Origin: Haloplanus sp. HW8-1
Lineage (GTDB): Archaea; Halobacteriota; Halobacteria; Halobacteriales; Haloferacaceae
Length of the DNA stretch: 64,000 bases
Assembly (NCBI RefSeq): GCF_023703795.1
Contig: NZ_CP098518.1
Coordinates: 3,286,001-3,350,000 of the forward strand
Direction: 5' to 3'
Below, piece after piece: positions 43,769 through 52,845 of the stretch. Position numbers and translations under genes: made by a program. How positions within the stretch are numbered: the first letter of the stretch is position 1; every line of letters starts with the position of its first letter. The notes beneath the pieces are model-generated. The model was given only the letters and a program-made list of their open reading frames with translations. It did no database searches and had not been told where the DNA came from.

Positions 43769-44296
43769 CTACAACAGCCGGTACGTGCCGTCGGACTCGC
43801 TGACCTCCCCCCGGCACACCAGCCGATCGAGCAGGTCGGCCGCGGCGTCGGCCGGGACGCCGTGGTCGGCCGCGTACGCGACCACGGCGGCCTCGTCGGG
43901 GGCATCGAGCGTGCGAAGGGCGTCGCGAACGACGGCCGGTCGGCTCCGATTCCCGGCGGTCCCGGTCGCCCGCTCGCCCGCCGCCTCGGCGGCGTCAGCG
44001 TCGATCCCTGCCGCGTCGAGATACTCGTCGTCGTCGACGACGGCCTCGTCGGCCGCAGCGTCCATGTCGGCGGCGTGCGGCGTCGCCGCGAACACGTCGG
44101 TCGCGTCGGCCCGCTCCGCGAGCATCGCCGCGCGGGCCTCGCGGGCCTCGTCGCGGTCCGTGGCGGTGTAGAAGCGCTTCAGGCTCGCCGTCCGATGACG
44201 GTGTCGACAGCGGGGACAGGTCGCCGTTTCGGCCGTTTCGGGGTCCGCGAGCAACCACAGCGCGTGACACTCGGAGCAGCCGACCACCGCGTACAT
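43769..44296 (-). CDS. DUF5817-like zinc-binding protein
   Basis: 175 aa. MYAVVGCSECHALWLLADPETAETATCPRC (parts CSECHALW, CPRCRHRH) is an N-terminal zinc ribbon, then a long acidic Ala-rich linker and a C-terminal winged-helix-like region (VVRDALRTLDAPDEAAVVAYAADHG, GEVSESDGTYRLL). I believe it is DUF5817, a haloarchaeal family of unknown function, likely nucleic-acid-related. Confidence 0.82.
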   Translation of the reverse strand: MYAVVGCSECHALWLLADPETAETATCPRCRHRHRTASLKRFYTATDRDEAREARAAMLAERADATDVFAATPHAADMDAAADEAVVDDDEYLDAAGIDADAAEAAGERATGTAGNRSRPAVVRDALRTLDAPDEAAVVAYAADHGVPADAAADLLDRLVCRGEVSESDGTYRLL

Positions 44297-44341
44297 GTCG
44301 AGGGGTTGCTCGCTATCGGTAATGAACCCGTCGCCCCAACG

Positions 44342-45112
44342 CTACGACAGCGGCTCCGCGCGGTCGAGATACCGCTCGACCGATCGCTCGGCCCAGTCGA
44401 CGACTGCGGCGTCGTCGCTCTCGAGGAGTGGCCCTGGCATCCCCTCGAGGTCGGTCGACCCGACGAAGGCGTGACGGTCCGCGACGCCGAGGGCGAACGG
44501 CACGTCGTCGACGACGTGGACCGCGACGCTCGACGCGTCGAGCAGACACCGGAACCGGTCGCAGTACGCCGGCGAGAACCGGGACGGGGTGGGCGTGGCG
44601 TCTTCGAGGACGAGCGTCACGTCGGGGGGCCGGTCGCCAGTCACCCGGTCTACGAGTTGTTCGACCGTATCGCGGAGGAGAAACGGCGCGACCTCCCGCA
44701 CCTCCGTCGCCTCGGCACGGAGTTCGAGGAGTCGGTCCACGGGGGCGGTGGGGTCGTCGTCGGGTCGAACCACGGTGGCGTCGGCCAGTACCTCGACGTC
44801 GAGGTCGAACGCCGAGGCCGGGGTCCGTTCGAGAAAGGGTCGGAACCGGCGGGCAGTCCGTGCCCGGTCGCGGAAGCGGTCGTAGGCCGAGAGTATCGCC
44901 TCACCGAGCGCCGTGAGTTCGTACCCGTCGGCCGCGGGACGCACCCAGCCACGCGACTCCATCGTCCGGAGCGTGCGCTTCAGCGTTCGGCGGGACGTCG
45001 CCACCCGCTCTTCGAGTCGCCGTGCCGGGAGCGCCCCGGCGTCACGGAGCGCAGTCAGGGTCTCGGGACGCGTCTCCGACCCGAGCAGGTATTCGAGAGC
45101 GCCGTCCGACAT
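44342..45112 (-). CDS. Winged-helix transcriptional regulator, DUF1724-type
   Basis: 256 aa. The N-terminal wHTH (GALPARRLEERVATSRRTLKRTLRTMESRGWV; core VATSRRTLKRTL) is followed by an acidic sensor domain with LRDTVEQLVDRV and the FALGVADRHAFVG core. This pairing matches the methanogenesis-regulator FilR1/DUF1724 architecture in haloarchaea. Targets unknown; it faces a second regulator at 45255. Confidence 0.85.
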   Translation of the reverse strand: MSDGALEYLLGSETRPETLTALRDAGALPARRLEERVATSRRTLKRTLRTMESRGWVRPAADGYELTALGEAILSAYDRFRDRARTARRFRPFLERTPASAFDLDVEVLADATVVRPDDDPTAPVDRLLELRAEATEVREVAPFLLRDTVEQLVDRVTGDRPPDVTLVLEDATPTPSRFSPAYCDRFRCLLDASSVAVHVVDDVPFALGVADRHAFVGSTDLEGMPGPLLESDDAAVVDWAERSVERYLDRAEPLS

Positions 45113-45221
45113 CCGTCCCTATCCAGTGACTCGTCGGGGGGCTAAAACCCCCGGCGTGATCCACCATGCAGGCGGCGGACTGCGTCCCGGAGATTGCCGA
45201 GACAGTCGCCGGGGGCCAAGC

Positions 45222-45228
45222 GTATATG
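45222..45228 (+). promoter_or_regulatory. TATA element before the ArsR-like regulator
   Basis: GTATATG centred about 30 bases before GTG 45255 supports that start over GTG 45246. Confidence 0.45.
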
Positions 45229-45254
45229 TGCGCGTATCACGCACAGTGCGAACG

Positions 45255-46151
45255 GTGACCGAGGACACCGAGAGTCTGCGTCCGGACGACGCGTTCACGC
45301 TGCTGGCCGACCGGACGCGCATCAAGATCATCAGGGCGCTCGGCGACGCCTCGACGCCCGGCGTTCCCGAGACGCTCCCCTTCTCGGAGTTGCGACGCCG
45401 GGCGGACATCTCGGGGAGTGGTCGGTTCAACTACCACCTGAAACAGCTGGTGGGGCAGTTCGTCGAGGAGACCGACGAGGGCTATCGCCTCAGCTATCCG
45501 GGCGTCCGGGTGTATCAGGCGATGAAGGCCGGCACTTTCACCGAACGAGTGCGGATCGAGCCGTTCGAACTCGACGCGACCTGTCACGTCTGTGGCGCTC
45601 CGCAGGTGGCCGGCTACCACGACAGCATGTTTCGGGTGCGGTGTCGCGACGAGGCGGGCGACTGCGGCGCGGTGTTCTACAAGTATTTCTGCCCGCCGAG
45701 CAGTCTGACCGAGCGCGAACGGGCGGGCGTCCTCCGGGCGGCCAACCAGCGCATCCAGCGCGAGATCGCGTCGATGGCGAAGGGCGTCTGCCCCTGGTGT
45801 TGTGGGCGAATAGACGCTCGCGTCCTGCCGACGGACGCGGAGATGCCCCAGCGGGACAACCCGGCCATCGAACACCGCGTCCTCCACACCTGTGACACCT
45901 GCGACGGATCGCTCTATACGCGACTCGGCGGACTCGTGGTCAGCCATCCCGCCGTCGTCTCCTTCTTTCACGACCACGGCGTCGACGTGACGCGCCGGCA
46001 CGTCTGGTCGCTCCCCTTCGCGTCCTCCGACGAGCGGACGACGGTCACGGGGAGCGATCCCTGGCGGGCCACGGTCCGGGTCGGCTGCGAGGGCGACGTC
46101 CTCCGCGTGCGACTGGACGACGAGCCCTCGGTGGTCGAGGCGTGTCGTTGA
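45255..46151 (+). CDS. ArsR-like helix-turn-helix protein with zinc-binding C-terminus
   Basis: 298 aa from GTG 45255. The N-terminal HTH has FTLLADRTRIKIIRALGDAS and SELRRRADISGSGRFNYHLKQL (ArsR style). The rest has CHVCGAP, CPWCCGRI and CDTCDGS zinc knuckles and hydrophobic-aromatic blocks (PFASSDERTTV). The C-terminus resembles DUF7351. Probably a haloarchaeal regulator; effector unknown. Confidence 0.82.
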   Translation: MTEDTESLRPDDAFTLLADRTRIKIIRALGDASTPGVPETLPFSELRRRADISGSGRFNYHLKQLVGQFVEETDEGYRLSYPGVRVYQAMKAGTFTERVRIEPFELDATCHVCGAPQVAGYHDSMFRVRCRDEAGDCGAVFYKYFCPPSSLTERERAGVLRAANQRIQREIASMAKGVCPWCCGRIDARVLPTDAEMPQRDNPAIEHRVLHTCDTCDGSLYTRLGGLVVSHPAVVSFFHDHGVDVTRRHVWSLPFASSDERTTVTGSDPWRATVRVGCEGDVLRVRLDDEPSVVEACR

Positions 46152-46368
46152 GCGGGGGCAGCCGATCCGCCACGCCGTTCCGGGGGCGAGTCCCGCCGCT
46201 ACGTGGGCCCCCGAGACAGTCGTAGTGACGGGACTGTCCCGCGTCGGCGCGCCCGTGGTCGCCGACCGTCTCGACGTCCACCGGTTCGTGGGCGGTCGCG
46301 TCGCGGCCACGCCCGATTGATCGGTATCACACCGGACGGGGCTGGCGATCACTGGGAGCGGTGTCGGG
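46152..46368. other. Intergenic region with a 31-codon ORF
   Basis: The 217 bases between the ArsR-like gene and the surface protein contain a GTG-started ORF (46225-46320) of 31 codons (TGLSRVGAPVV ... RVAATPD) on the plus strand. GC3 is coding-like but there is no recognised motif; it may be a remnant. Nothing else is visible. Confidence 0.35.
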
Positions 46369-47970
46369 CTACCGCCGGAGCCACCATCCGCCCCCGACGA
46401 GTAGGACGACGACGGCGACGATCCAAGCGGCGAGGACGGCCGTGTCGGTCGGCCCGGACGGCGCGGTGACGGTGACGGGGACCTCGTACGTGCCGACGGG
46501 GATCACCTCGCCGTCGGGTCGTTCGCCCGTGACGTTCATCGTCACCGAGGAGTGGGTCGGTACCGCGTCCTCCGAGACTGTGAGGCCGAACGCGAACGTC
46601 GCCGTCTCGTTGGGTCCCAGCGCCGCGACGTAGGCGTGTCGCGATTCGGTCGAGAAGGGCGCCGTGACGAAAATCCGGGCGACTACGTCCCGAAGCGGAA
46701 CGCGCGCGACGTTTCGCACGCGGACGGCCAACCGGTTCTCCGTGTCGACGTCGACGGTGGCCGCCTCGGGCGTGACCACCAGCCAGTCCCGTTCGGGTGC
46801 GACCTGGACCGACGGTTCGAGCGGGTCGCTCACCTGCCGATTCCGGCGGTCGTCGCGGTACCTGACGGTGAGGTTCAACTGCTGGGTCGTGGGGGTCGCG
46901 CGGTCCGCGACGTCGACCTCGAACGTGAACGAGCGGCGCTCCCCGGGAGCGAGTCGCCCCAGTGCTACCTCGGCGTCCGTGGGATCGAGGTTCGGGTTCG
47001 ACGACCGGTAGACGAGCACCGCGTCGTGGACCGTCCGCGGCCCGGTGTTCGTGATCGTCCCTCGGATCGTGCCGGGTTCGCCGACGTGGAGGACACCCGA
47101 GACGTTCGTCGTCGCGAACGTCTGCTCGACGAGGGGCGTGATCCCGGTCGTCACGTTGCGAGAGGTGCGCTCGACACCGTCGCGGTCCCGGTAGCTGACC
47201 CGGCCGGTCAGCGGATACTCGCGGACGACCGCGTCCGAGGTGGCGCTTGCGGTGAACTCGAAGGTTCGGTTCTCGCCGGGTGCCCACGTCCCCGCGAACG
47301 CCCGTGCACCGGTCGACTGCGATCCGAGACGGAGTTCCTCGGACGGGGCATCGAGTCGTAACGTCGCGTCGCGTGCGGGGGCGGTGCCGACGTTACGGAC
47401 GGTGACCGAGACGTTGCCTCGACCACCAACGCCGACGGTCGAGGCGGCGTCGACGATCTCGAAACGCGGGACGTCTCGGATCGAGAGCGTCAGATAGTAC
47501 CGCTGGTCGTGGTAGCTGTCGACGAACTCCGGCGGAGTGGTCCCGTAGTCGACGAAGAGAGTGTACGTGTACTGTACCCGGACGGGAATCCGGTAGGTTC
47601 CCGGCGTCGCGTCCTCGGCGACGGTGATCGAGACGGGGTACGGGCCGGCGGTTCCCACGGGGACGCTTCCCGCCGGATAGCGTCCCGTATTGACCTCGAT
47701 GGGTGCCGAACCGGGCATGACGGTGAACGTCAGCCCGCGGGCGGTCGTCACGCGATCGACGTACTCCGACGGCCCGGCCCGCCGCAGGTCGCCGCTGTTC
47801 GAGAGGTACACCGGCAGGGAGACCTCTTCGCCGGGAGTCACCTGGTGGTCCGGGCTGAACACGGCGATCTCGGGGGAGCCGATGACCTGACCGGCACCGA
47901 GGGCCGGGGACACGGCCGCGAACAGGAGCGTCAGAGCCACGACCGCACCGAGGGCTCGTCGTCCAGTCAT
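46369..47970 (-). CDS. COG1361-type extracellular repeat protein
   Basis: 533 aa from ATG 47970. A Sec signal (RRALGAVVALTLLFAAVSPALGA; core VVALTLLFAAVSP), several NEW3/CARDB-like beta repeats with NVSVTVRNVGTAPA and TNTGPRTVHDA, and a C-terminal helix plus WWLRR anchor. This is the COG1361 S-layer-like class. It is the third gene after an ABC ATPase and permease on the same strand, so it may be the exported or accessory partner of that transporter. Confidence 0.85.
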   Translation of the reverse strand: MTGRRALGAVVALTLLFAAVSPALGAGQVIGSPEIAVFSPDHQVTPGEEVSLPVYLSNSGDLRRAGPSEYVDRVTTARGLTFTVMPGSAPIEVNTGRYPAGSVPVGTAGPYPVSITVAEDATPGTYRIPVRVQYTYTLFVDYGTTPPEFVDSYHDQRYYLTLSIRDVPRFEIVDAASTVGVGGRGNVSVTVRNVGTAPARDATLRLDAPSEELRLGSQSTGARAFAGTWAPGENRTFEFTASATSDAVVREYPLTGRVSYRDRDGVERTSRNVTTGITPLVEQTFATTNVSGVLHVGEPGTIRGTITNTGPRTVHDAVLVYRSSNPNLDPTDAEVALGRLAPGERRSFTFEVDVADRATPTTQQLNLTVRYRDDRRNRQVSDPLEPSVQVAPERDWLVVTPEAATVDVDTENRLAVRVRNVARVPLRDVVARIFVTAPFSTESRHAYVAALGPNETATFAFGLTVSEDAVPTHSSVTMNVTGERPDGEVIPVGTYEVPVTVTAPSGPTDTAVLAAWIVAVVVLLVGGGWWLRR

Positions 47971-48088
47971 CGGCGCCGGCGGTCCGATCGCCGCGATCGA
48001 CCTCGGTCGGCGGGCACCGGGAGGGGGACGTCCGCGTTCATGCCCCGGAGTGGCCCCCGACGGCGCATAAATGCATAGGCCGGGACCG

Positions 48089-48877
48089 CTACACGTCGCG
48101 TCGCTGGAAGTGACGGAGACTGGCGACCACCAGCGCGGTGGCGACCACGAGCAACAGGAGCGGATCGACGAGGTCGACGGTCTCGTGGAGGAGGATCGCG
48201 GTCGGATCGATATATCGGGTCGGACTGACTGCACCCAGCCACTCGGCGTCCGTCCCGAGCGTCACCGAATCGAGCATGAAGAGGAGGAAGACGAGCGCGA
48301 TCCCCCCGCGCTGTGCGGTGTCACCCCGGTCGAGGACGACCGAGAGCAGCAGGCCGATGCCGCCACAGACGAGGAGGTACGGGACCGAGAGGAGGTGGAC
48401 GACGACGAGGTAGTAGGGATCGAGGGGATAGTCGACGGCGACGGTGCCGCCGAACACGAACAGCGGCATCGTCAGGTTCAACACGGCGATGGGGAGGCCG
48501 AGGGCGAGGAACTTCTCGGCGGCCACGCGCTTGCGCGAGACGGGTGCCGCGAGCACCAGGTACAGCCGGCCGGATTCGACGTCGTCCGCGAGAACACCCC
48601 CGGCCGTGTACGCCATATAGAGGCCGAGCAGGAGGACCCAGATAGTCTGGTACACCTCCGCCGCGACGAACCCCTCGATGGTGGTGTACGTTTCCGCACC
48701 GAACCCTTCGCGGACGGACTCCGGGAGGGACTGGATCAGGGCGTCGATGTCGGCGCTCGACTCGGCGATGGTCGGGTAGATGTAGATGACCAGCAGCGCG
48801 AACGCGCCGAGCAGAACGGCGAGGGCGAGGGTTCCACGGAGGCGCTGGCGTGCCTCGTACCGCGTCGTCTCAAGCAT
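48089..48877 (-). CDS. ABC transporter permease (ABC-2 type)
   Basis: 262 aa with about six helices. YEARQRLRGTLALAVLLGAFA starts the first helix; EVYQTIWVLLLGLYMAYTAGGVLADD and LAAPVSRKRVAAEKFLALG (core RKRVAAEKF) are ABC-2 permease motifs. It pairs with the ATPase upstream (ends overlap by eight bases). The likely role is export of a lipid, drug or peptide. Confidence 0.9.
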   Translation of the reverse strand: MLETTRYEARQRLRGTLALAVLLGAFALLVIYIYPTIAESSADIDALIQSLPESVREGFGAETYTTIEGFVAAEVYQTIWVLLLGLYMAYTAGGVLADDVESGRLYLVLAAPVSRKRVAAEKFLALGLPIAVLNLTMPLFVFGGTVAVDYPLDPYYLVVVHLLSVPYLLVCGGIGLLLSVVLDRGDTAQRGGIALVFLLFMLDSVTLGTDAEWLGAVSPTRYIDPTAILLHETVDLVDPLLLLVVATALVVASLRHFQRRDV

Positions 48878-49754
48878 CGTCGTCCCCGTAGAAATGCATG
48901 AAGACGTCCTCTATCGGCGGTTCGTCGATCTCGACGTCGACGATTCGTCGGGTGGCGAGGGCCTCGAACAGCGCGTCGTAGTCTCCGGTGAAAGTGAACT
49001 GGGCTTCGCGCCCCTCGGCGGCGAAGTCGACGACACCCTCGATCCCGAGTGCCGACTCCGTCAGGGGCCGCTCGGTGTGGACGCGGACGCGCTTGCCCCC
49101 GCGGGCCAGCAGTTCATCGACGTCCTCGACGGTGACCAGTCGGCCGTCGCGGATGATCCCCACCCGATCACAGACGCGGCGAACCTCACCGAGGACGTGC
49201 GAGGAGAAGAAGACGGTCGTTCCCCGGTCCCGTTCCTCGCGAAGAAAGCGGTTGAACGCCTCCTGTTTGAGCGGGTCGAGCCCGGAGGTCGGCTCGTCCA
49301 TGACGAGCAGGTCGGGGTCGTGCATGAACGCCTGCACGATGCCGAGCATCTGCCTGTTGCCGGTGGAGTACTCCCGGATCTTCCGGTCGAGCGGCGGCGT
49401 GAACAGATCGAGCAGTTCGTCGCGGCGCTCGTCGCCCTTGAGTGCGGCCTGGTAGTCGAGAAACTCAGCGCCGGTGACCGAGGGCGAGAACGCCGGTTCT
49501 CCGGGCAGGAAGCCGATCCGGGCGCGTGTCTCCCGCAGGGCCGCCGCGTCGCGTACGTCGGCCCCGAGGACCCGCGCGGTGCCCGCTGTCGGCGACTGAA
49601 AGCCCATGAGTTGGCGGATCGTCGTCGACTTGCCCGCACCGTTCGGCCCGAGGTAGCCGAAGATTTCGCCGTGCGCGATGGAAAATTCGAGACCCTCGTT
49701 GGCCAGGGTGTCGCCGTACGCCTTGGTGAGGCCCTGCACCTCGATCGCAGCCAT
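48870..49754 (-). CDS. ABC transporter ATP-binding protein
   Basis: 294 aa from ATG 49754. GPNGAGKSTT (Walker A), EYSTGNRQMLG (signature variant), LLVMDEPTSGLDPL (Walker B) and FFSSHVLGEV (H-loop) are clear. The C-terminal region (about residues 215-294) is typical of drug or exporter ATPases. Operon: ATPase, permease, COG1361 protein. Confidence 0.94.
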   Translation of the reverse strand: MAAIEVQGLTKAYGDTLANEGLEFSIAHGEIFGYLGPNGAGKSTTIRQLMGFQSPTAGTARVLGADVRDAAALRETRARIGFLPGEPAFSPSVTGAEFLDYQAALKGDERRDELLDLFTPPLDRKIREYSTGNRQMLGIVQAFMHDPDLLVMDEPTSGLDPLKQEAFNRFLREERDRGTTVFFSSHVLGEVRRVCDRVGIIRDGRLVTVEDVDELLARGGKRVRVHTERPLTESALGIEGVVDFAAEGREAQFTFTGDYDALFEALATRRIVDVEIDEPPIEDVFMHFYGDDDA

Positions 49755-49829
49755 GCTCCCGTCCACGCGACGACGGGAGATATATCCCGGGTCGATAATG
49801 CCATCCCTCCGGCTGCCGTACCCACGCCC

Positions 49830-50144
49830 ATGACCGTCGTTGCGCTGTTGAGCGTCGCACCGGTTCGGGAGGGGAGCATGGCCGACGAGGTGGCGGACGC
49901 GGTCGCCACACTGGACGAGTTCGACGTTGCTTACGAGACGAATCCGATGGGAACGGTGATCGAGGCCGACGACGTGGGCACGCTCTTTGCGGCCTGCGAG
50001 GCCGCCCACCGCGCGGTGGACGCCGACCGCGTGAGCACGGTGCTGAAAGTCGACGACAAGCGGACGAACGACGACCCGGCGGCGGCGAAAGTGGAGGGGG
50101 TCGAGGAGGCGCTGGGACGGGAGGCGCGGGGAGACCGGGAGTGA
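49830..50144 (+). CDS. Thiamine-binding protein (MTH1187 family)
   Basis: 104 aa from ATG 49830. VVALLSVAPVREGSMADEVADAV, YETNPMGTVIEAD and RVSTVLKVDDKRT are DUF77/MTH1187 blocks; the fold is a small ferredoxin-like dimer that binds thiamine or related ligands. The acidic C-terminal tail is extra. Stand-alone, upstream of mch by 49 bases. Confidence 0.9.
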   Translation: MTVVALLSVAPVREGSMADEVADAVATLDEFDVAYETNPMGTVIEADDVGTLFAACEAAHRAVDADRVSTVLKVDDKRTNDDPAAAKVEGVEEALGREARGDRE

Positions 50145-50193
50145 GCGGACGCCACCGACAACCCATTTAACCGAAAGCGCCCAACCCGCCGGC

Positions 50194-51126
50194 ATGGAGA
50201 GTCTCAATCGGATGGCCGTCGAACTGGTCGACGAAGCCATCGACTTCGCCGGCGAACTCAACGTCGACGTGACCGAACTCGGGTCGGGGGCGACGGTCCT
50301 CGATTTCGGCGTCGAGGCGGCCGGTGGCCTCGAAGCCGGACTACTGCTCGCAGAGATCCAGACCGCGGGACTGGCGACGATCCAGACCCGCATGGACGAG
50401 GTGGCGGGGACGCCGTTCCCCCACGTCGAACTGACGACCGACAAGCCGGCGCTCGCCCTGCTCTGCTCGCAGAAGGCGGGCTGGGAACTGGTGGCCGAGG
50501 GCATCGACGGCCTCGGCTCGGGACCGGCGCGGGCGCTCGTCGGCGAGGAAGGCGAGTTCGAGGCAGTCGGCTACTACGACGAGTTCGACCTGACGGTGCT
50601 GACCGTCGAGGCGGCGACGCTGCCGGGCGACGGCACCGCCGAACAGGTGGCCGATCGGGCGGGCGTCGCCCCCAGCGGCGTGTTCCTGCCGACCTATCCG
50701 ACGGGGTCGATGGCCGGCAGCGTCAGCGCCGCGGCCCGGGCCCCCGAACTCGCGCTCTTTCGTCTCTTCGAACTCGGCTACGACCCGACCGACGTGGTGT
50801 CGGCGGCCGGAAGCGCGCCGGTCGCGCCCGTCAGCCACGACGAAGGGGTCGCGATGGGCCGCACCAACGACGCGCTGGCCTACGGCGGGCAGGTGTATCT
50901 CCAGGTGCGCGAGGACTTCGATCGGTTCGACGAGGTGCCCTCGACCGCCGCCGCCGAGTACGACACCCCATTCGAGCAGGTGTTCGAGGCCGCCGACTGG
51001 GACTTCTACGAGGTGCCAGAGTCGGTCTTCGCGCCCGCACAGGTCACCGTCGACGTGATCGACGGGCCGACCTACGCGCTGGGCGAGACGAACCACGATC
51101 TGCTGGCCGAATCCTTCGGGCTGTGA
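50194..51126 (+). CDS. mch: Methenyltetrahydromethanopterin cyclohydrolase
   Basis: 310 aa. ESLNRMAVELVDEAIDFA, VELTTDKPALALLCSQKAGW (core CSQKAGW), GSGPARAL and SHDEGVAMGRTNDALAYGG match Mch, which hydrolyses methenyl-H4MPT. Haloarchaea are not methanogens; the enzyme serves C1 metabolism in them (inference). The stop overlaps the next gene's GTG by four bases. Confidence 0.94.
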   Translation: MESLNRMAVELVDEAIDFAGELNVDVTELGSGATVLDFGVEAAGGLEAGLLLAEIQTAGLATIQTRMDEVAGTPFPHVELTTDKPALALLCSQKAGWELVAEGIDGLGSGPARALVGEEGEFEAVGYYDEFDLTVLTVEAATLPGDGTAEQVADRAGVAPSGVFLPTYPTGSMAGSVSAAARAPELALFRLFELGYDPTDVVSAAGSAPVAPVSHDEGVAMGRTNDALAYGGQVYLQVREDFDRFDEVPSTAAAEYDTPFEQVFEAADWDFYEVPESVFAPAQVTVDVIDGPTYALGETNHDLLAESFGL

Positions 51127-51614
51127 AGTTCAAACTCGTCCCCGCCGCCCCCGACGAGTTCGGCGTCGTCGAACGCGCCCAGCGGGCGGTGCCGCTCGTT
51201 CCCGGCGCCGAGGACGACTGCTGTGCCCGCCTCATGTCCCGCCTCGATCTCCCGAGCCGCGACGTCGCGCGGACCTGGCTCACCTTCCTGCGCGCCCTCG
51301 ACCTCGCCGCGGAGACGCCCTCGGGATTCCGGCGGACGGACGTCGAGCCGACGGTCGCGGGCTGTCGCGCGGCGCTGATCGATCGGGTGTTCGCTGCCGC
51401 GGCCGTCCGGGATGCGCTCGACGACGACCCACGAACCGCCGTCGCCGTCTTCGAAACCGTCCGCGGGACGGTACCCGCCTGGGAGCGGCACAAGAACCCG
51501 TCGCGCTGGGAGTCGGTCTGGCAGGAGCGCGTCGAGGACCTGCTCGGGTGGCTCGTGCTACTGGACGCCGCCGAGCAGGTCGACGACGAGCCGGCGCGGT
51601 ACGTTCGCCGCTGA
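51123..51614 (+). CDS. Conserved haloarchaeal helical protein coupled to mch
   Basis: 163 aa from GTG 51123 (GTGA overlap with the mch stop). KFKLVPAAPDEFGVVERAQRAVPLVPG begins it, and KNPSRWESVWQERVEDLLGWLVLLD ends the helical body. Two neighbouring Cys (EDDCCARL) are notable. No known domain. Coupling to mch suggests related C1 metabolism or regulation. Confidence 0.7.
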   Translation: MKFKLVPAAPDEFGVVERAQRAVPLVPGAEDDCCARLMSRLDLPSRDVARTWLTFLRALDLAAETPSGFRRTDVEPTVAGCRAALIDRVFAAAAVRDALDDDPRTAVAVFETVRGTVPAWERHKNPSRWESVWQERVEDLLGWLVLLDAAEQVDDEPARYVRR

Positions 51615-51667
51615 CTCGCGCGATCGAATCCGGGTCCGTTAACTCGCCGCGACGACTACGGCCGGCG

Positions 51668-52174
51668 ATGGCAGACGACTACGGCGGTATCGTCGGCGCC
51701 TTCCCCTACGCCTTCCGGGCGAGCGACTCGCGACTGTTCCGATCGTACGTCGTCCTCGGCGGACTGCTGACCGTCGCCGTTGCCCTGCTTTTCGTCACCG
51801 CCGTGATCGGTGTTATCGCGGGCACCGTCGGCGGCGGCGGAACGCTGACTCTCTCGCGGTCCTTCTTCGCGGTGGTCGGCCTGCTCGTGGTCGTCCCTCT
51901 CGTCGCTCCGGTGTTGTTCGTGGCGCGTCGTCACCGACGGGCGGGCGGGAGCGACGGCCGGTACGACGCCGGCCTCGCGGCGAGTGGCTACCTGTTCGCC
52001 CTGTCGCTGTACGTCGGCGTCGTCGCTTCGGTCCCACCCGCCCAGCAGGCGACGCCGACCGGGACGCTGGCGCCAGTCGTCGCGGCGCTGTACGGCCTGC
52101 CGCAACTGGTCGGGATCGGACCCCCGCTGGTCGCCGCTGGGCTCTTCTTGCTCGTACATCGCTGGCTCCGCTAG
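51668..52174 (+). CDS. Four-helix membrane protein
   Basis: 168 aa from ATG 51668. DDYGGIVGAFPYAFRASDSRLFRSYVVLGG (core AFPYAFRASDSRLFR) precedes four helices; LLVHRWLR ends it. A haloarchaeal membrane family of unknown function. It overlaps the convergent TVP38 gene by four bases. Confidence 0.7.
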   Translation: MADDYGGIVGAFPYAFRASDSRLFRSYVVLGGLLTVAVALLFVTAVIGVIAGTVGGGGTLTLSRSFFAVVGLLVVVPLVAPVLFVARRHRRAGGSDGRYDAGLAASGYLFALSLYVGVVASVPPAQQATPTGTLAPVVAALYGLPQLVGIGPPLVAAGLFLLVHRWLR

Positions 52175-52845
52175 CCCGGGTCGGCGTACGAGCGCCCGGC
52201 GTAGACCAGTGCGGCGACGAGTGCGATCCCGGCGAGCGCCGTGAGCGCGGCCAGCGGTCGGGAGGCGGCCGCCCGGTTCCCGGCGTAGGCGACGAGTGCG
52301 AACGAGGGCGCCCGGCCGACGACGACCAAGATGAGGAGCGTTCGGAGACGCATCGTCGAGACGCCCGCGAGCGCACAGAGCAGGTCGTCGGGGAAGGTCG
52401 GAAGAAGAAAGAGAGCAAACAGCGCCAGGGGACCGGTGTCGTCGGCGATGGTGTCGAAGCGATCGACTGCGTCGGTGTCGAAGGTGCGCTCGACGAACGG
52501 GCGACCGAAGCGACGGGCGAGCGCGAAGGCGATTGCGCTCCCGATGGTGACCCCGAGCATGCTGTACAGGAAGCCGGGCCAGGTGCCGAACAGGTAGCCG
52601 CCGACGCCGCCGAGCGCCTGGCCCGGGACGGGCGCGACGACGACCTGGACGGTCTGGAGAGCGACGAATCCCAGGGGGGCGTACGGGCCAAGCGAGTCGA
52701 GGATCGCACGAAGCCATCGGGGGTCGGCCAGAAACGGGGCGAACCGCCAGAGAGCGAATGCGGCGACGAGGAGGAATGCGGTGACGAGAAGCGCCCGTCG
52801 GATCGCTCGGCGACGGGTGGCCGGCGAGGCGAACGGATCGATCAC
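52171..52845 (-). CDS. TVP38/TMEM64-family (VTT domain) membrane protein
   Basis: 224 aa, about six helices. PVPGQALGGVGGYLFGTWPGFLYSMLGVTIGSAIAF (core GGYLFGTWPG) and LPTFPDDLLCALAGVSTMRLRTL (core FPDDLLCALAG) are the SNARE-associated/VTT blocks. DedA-related proteins probably scramble lipids. It begins inside the PHP gene's end by four bases, so the genes PHP, TVP38 and the CDP-alcohol transferase form a run. Confidence 0.88.
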   Translation of the reverse strand: MIDPFASPATRRRAIRRALLVTAFLLVAAFALWRFAPFLADPRWLRAILDSLGPYAPLGFVALQTVQVVVAPVPGQALGGVGGYLFGTWPGFLYSMLGVTIGSAIAFALARRFGRPFVERTFDTDAVDRFDTIADDTGPLALFALFLLPTFPDDLLCALAGVSTMRLRTLLILVVVGRAPSFALVAYAGNRAAASRPLAALTALAGIALVAALVYAGRSYADPG

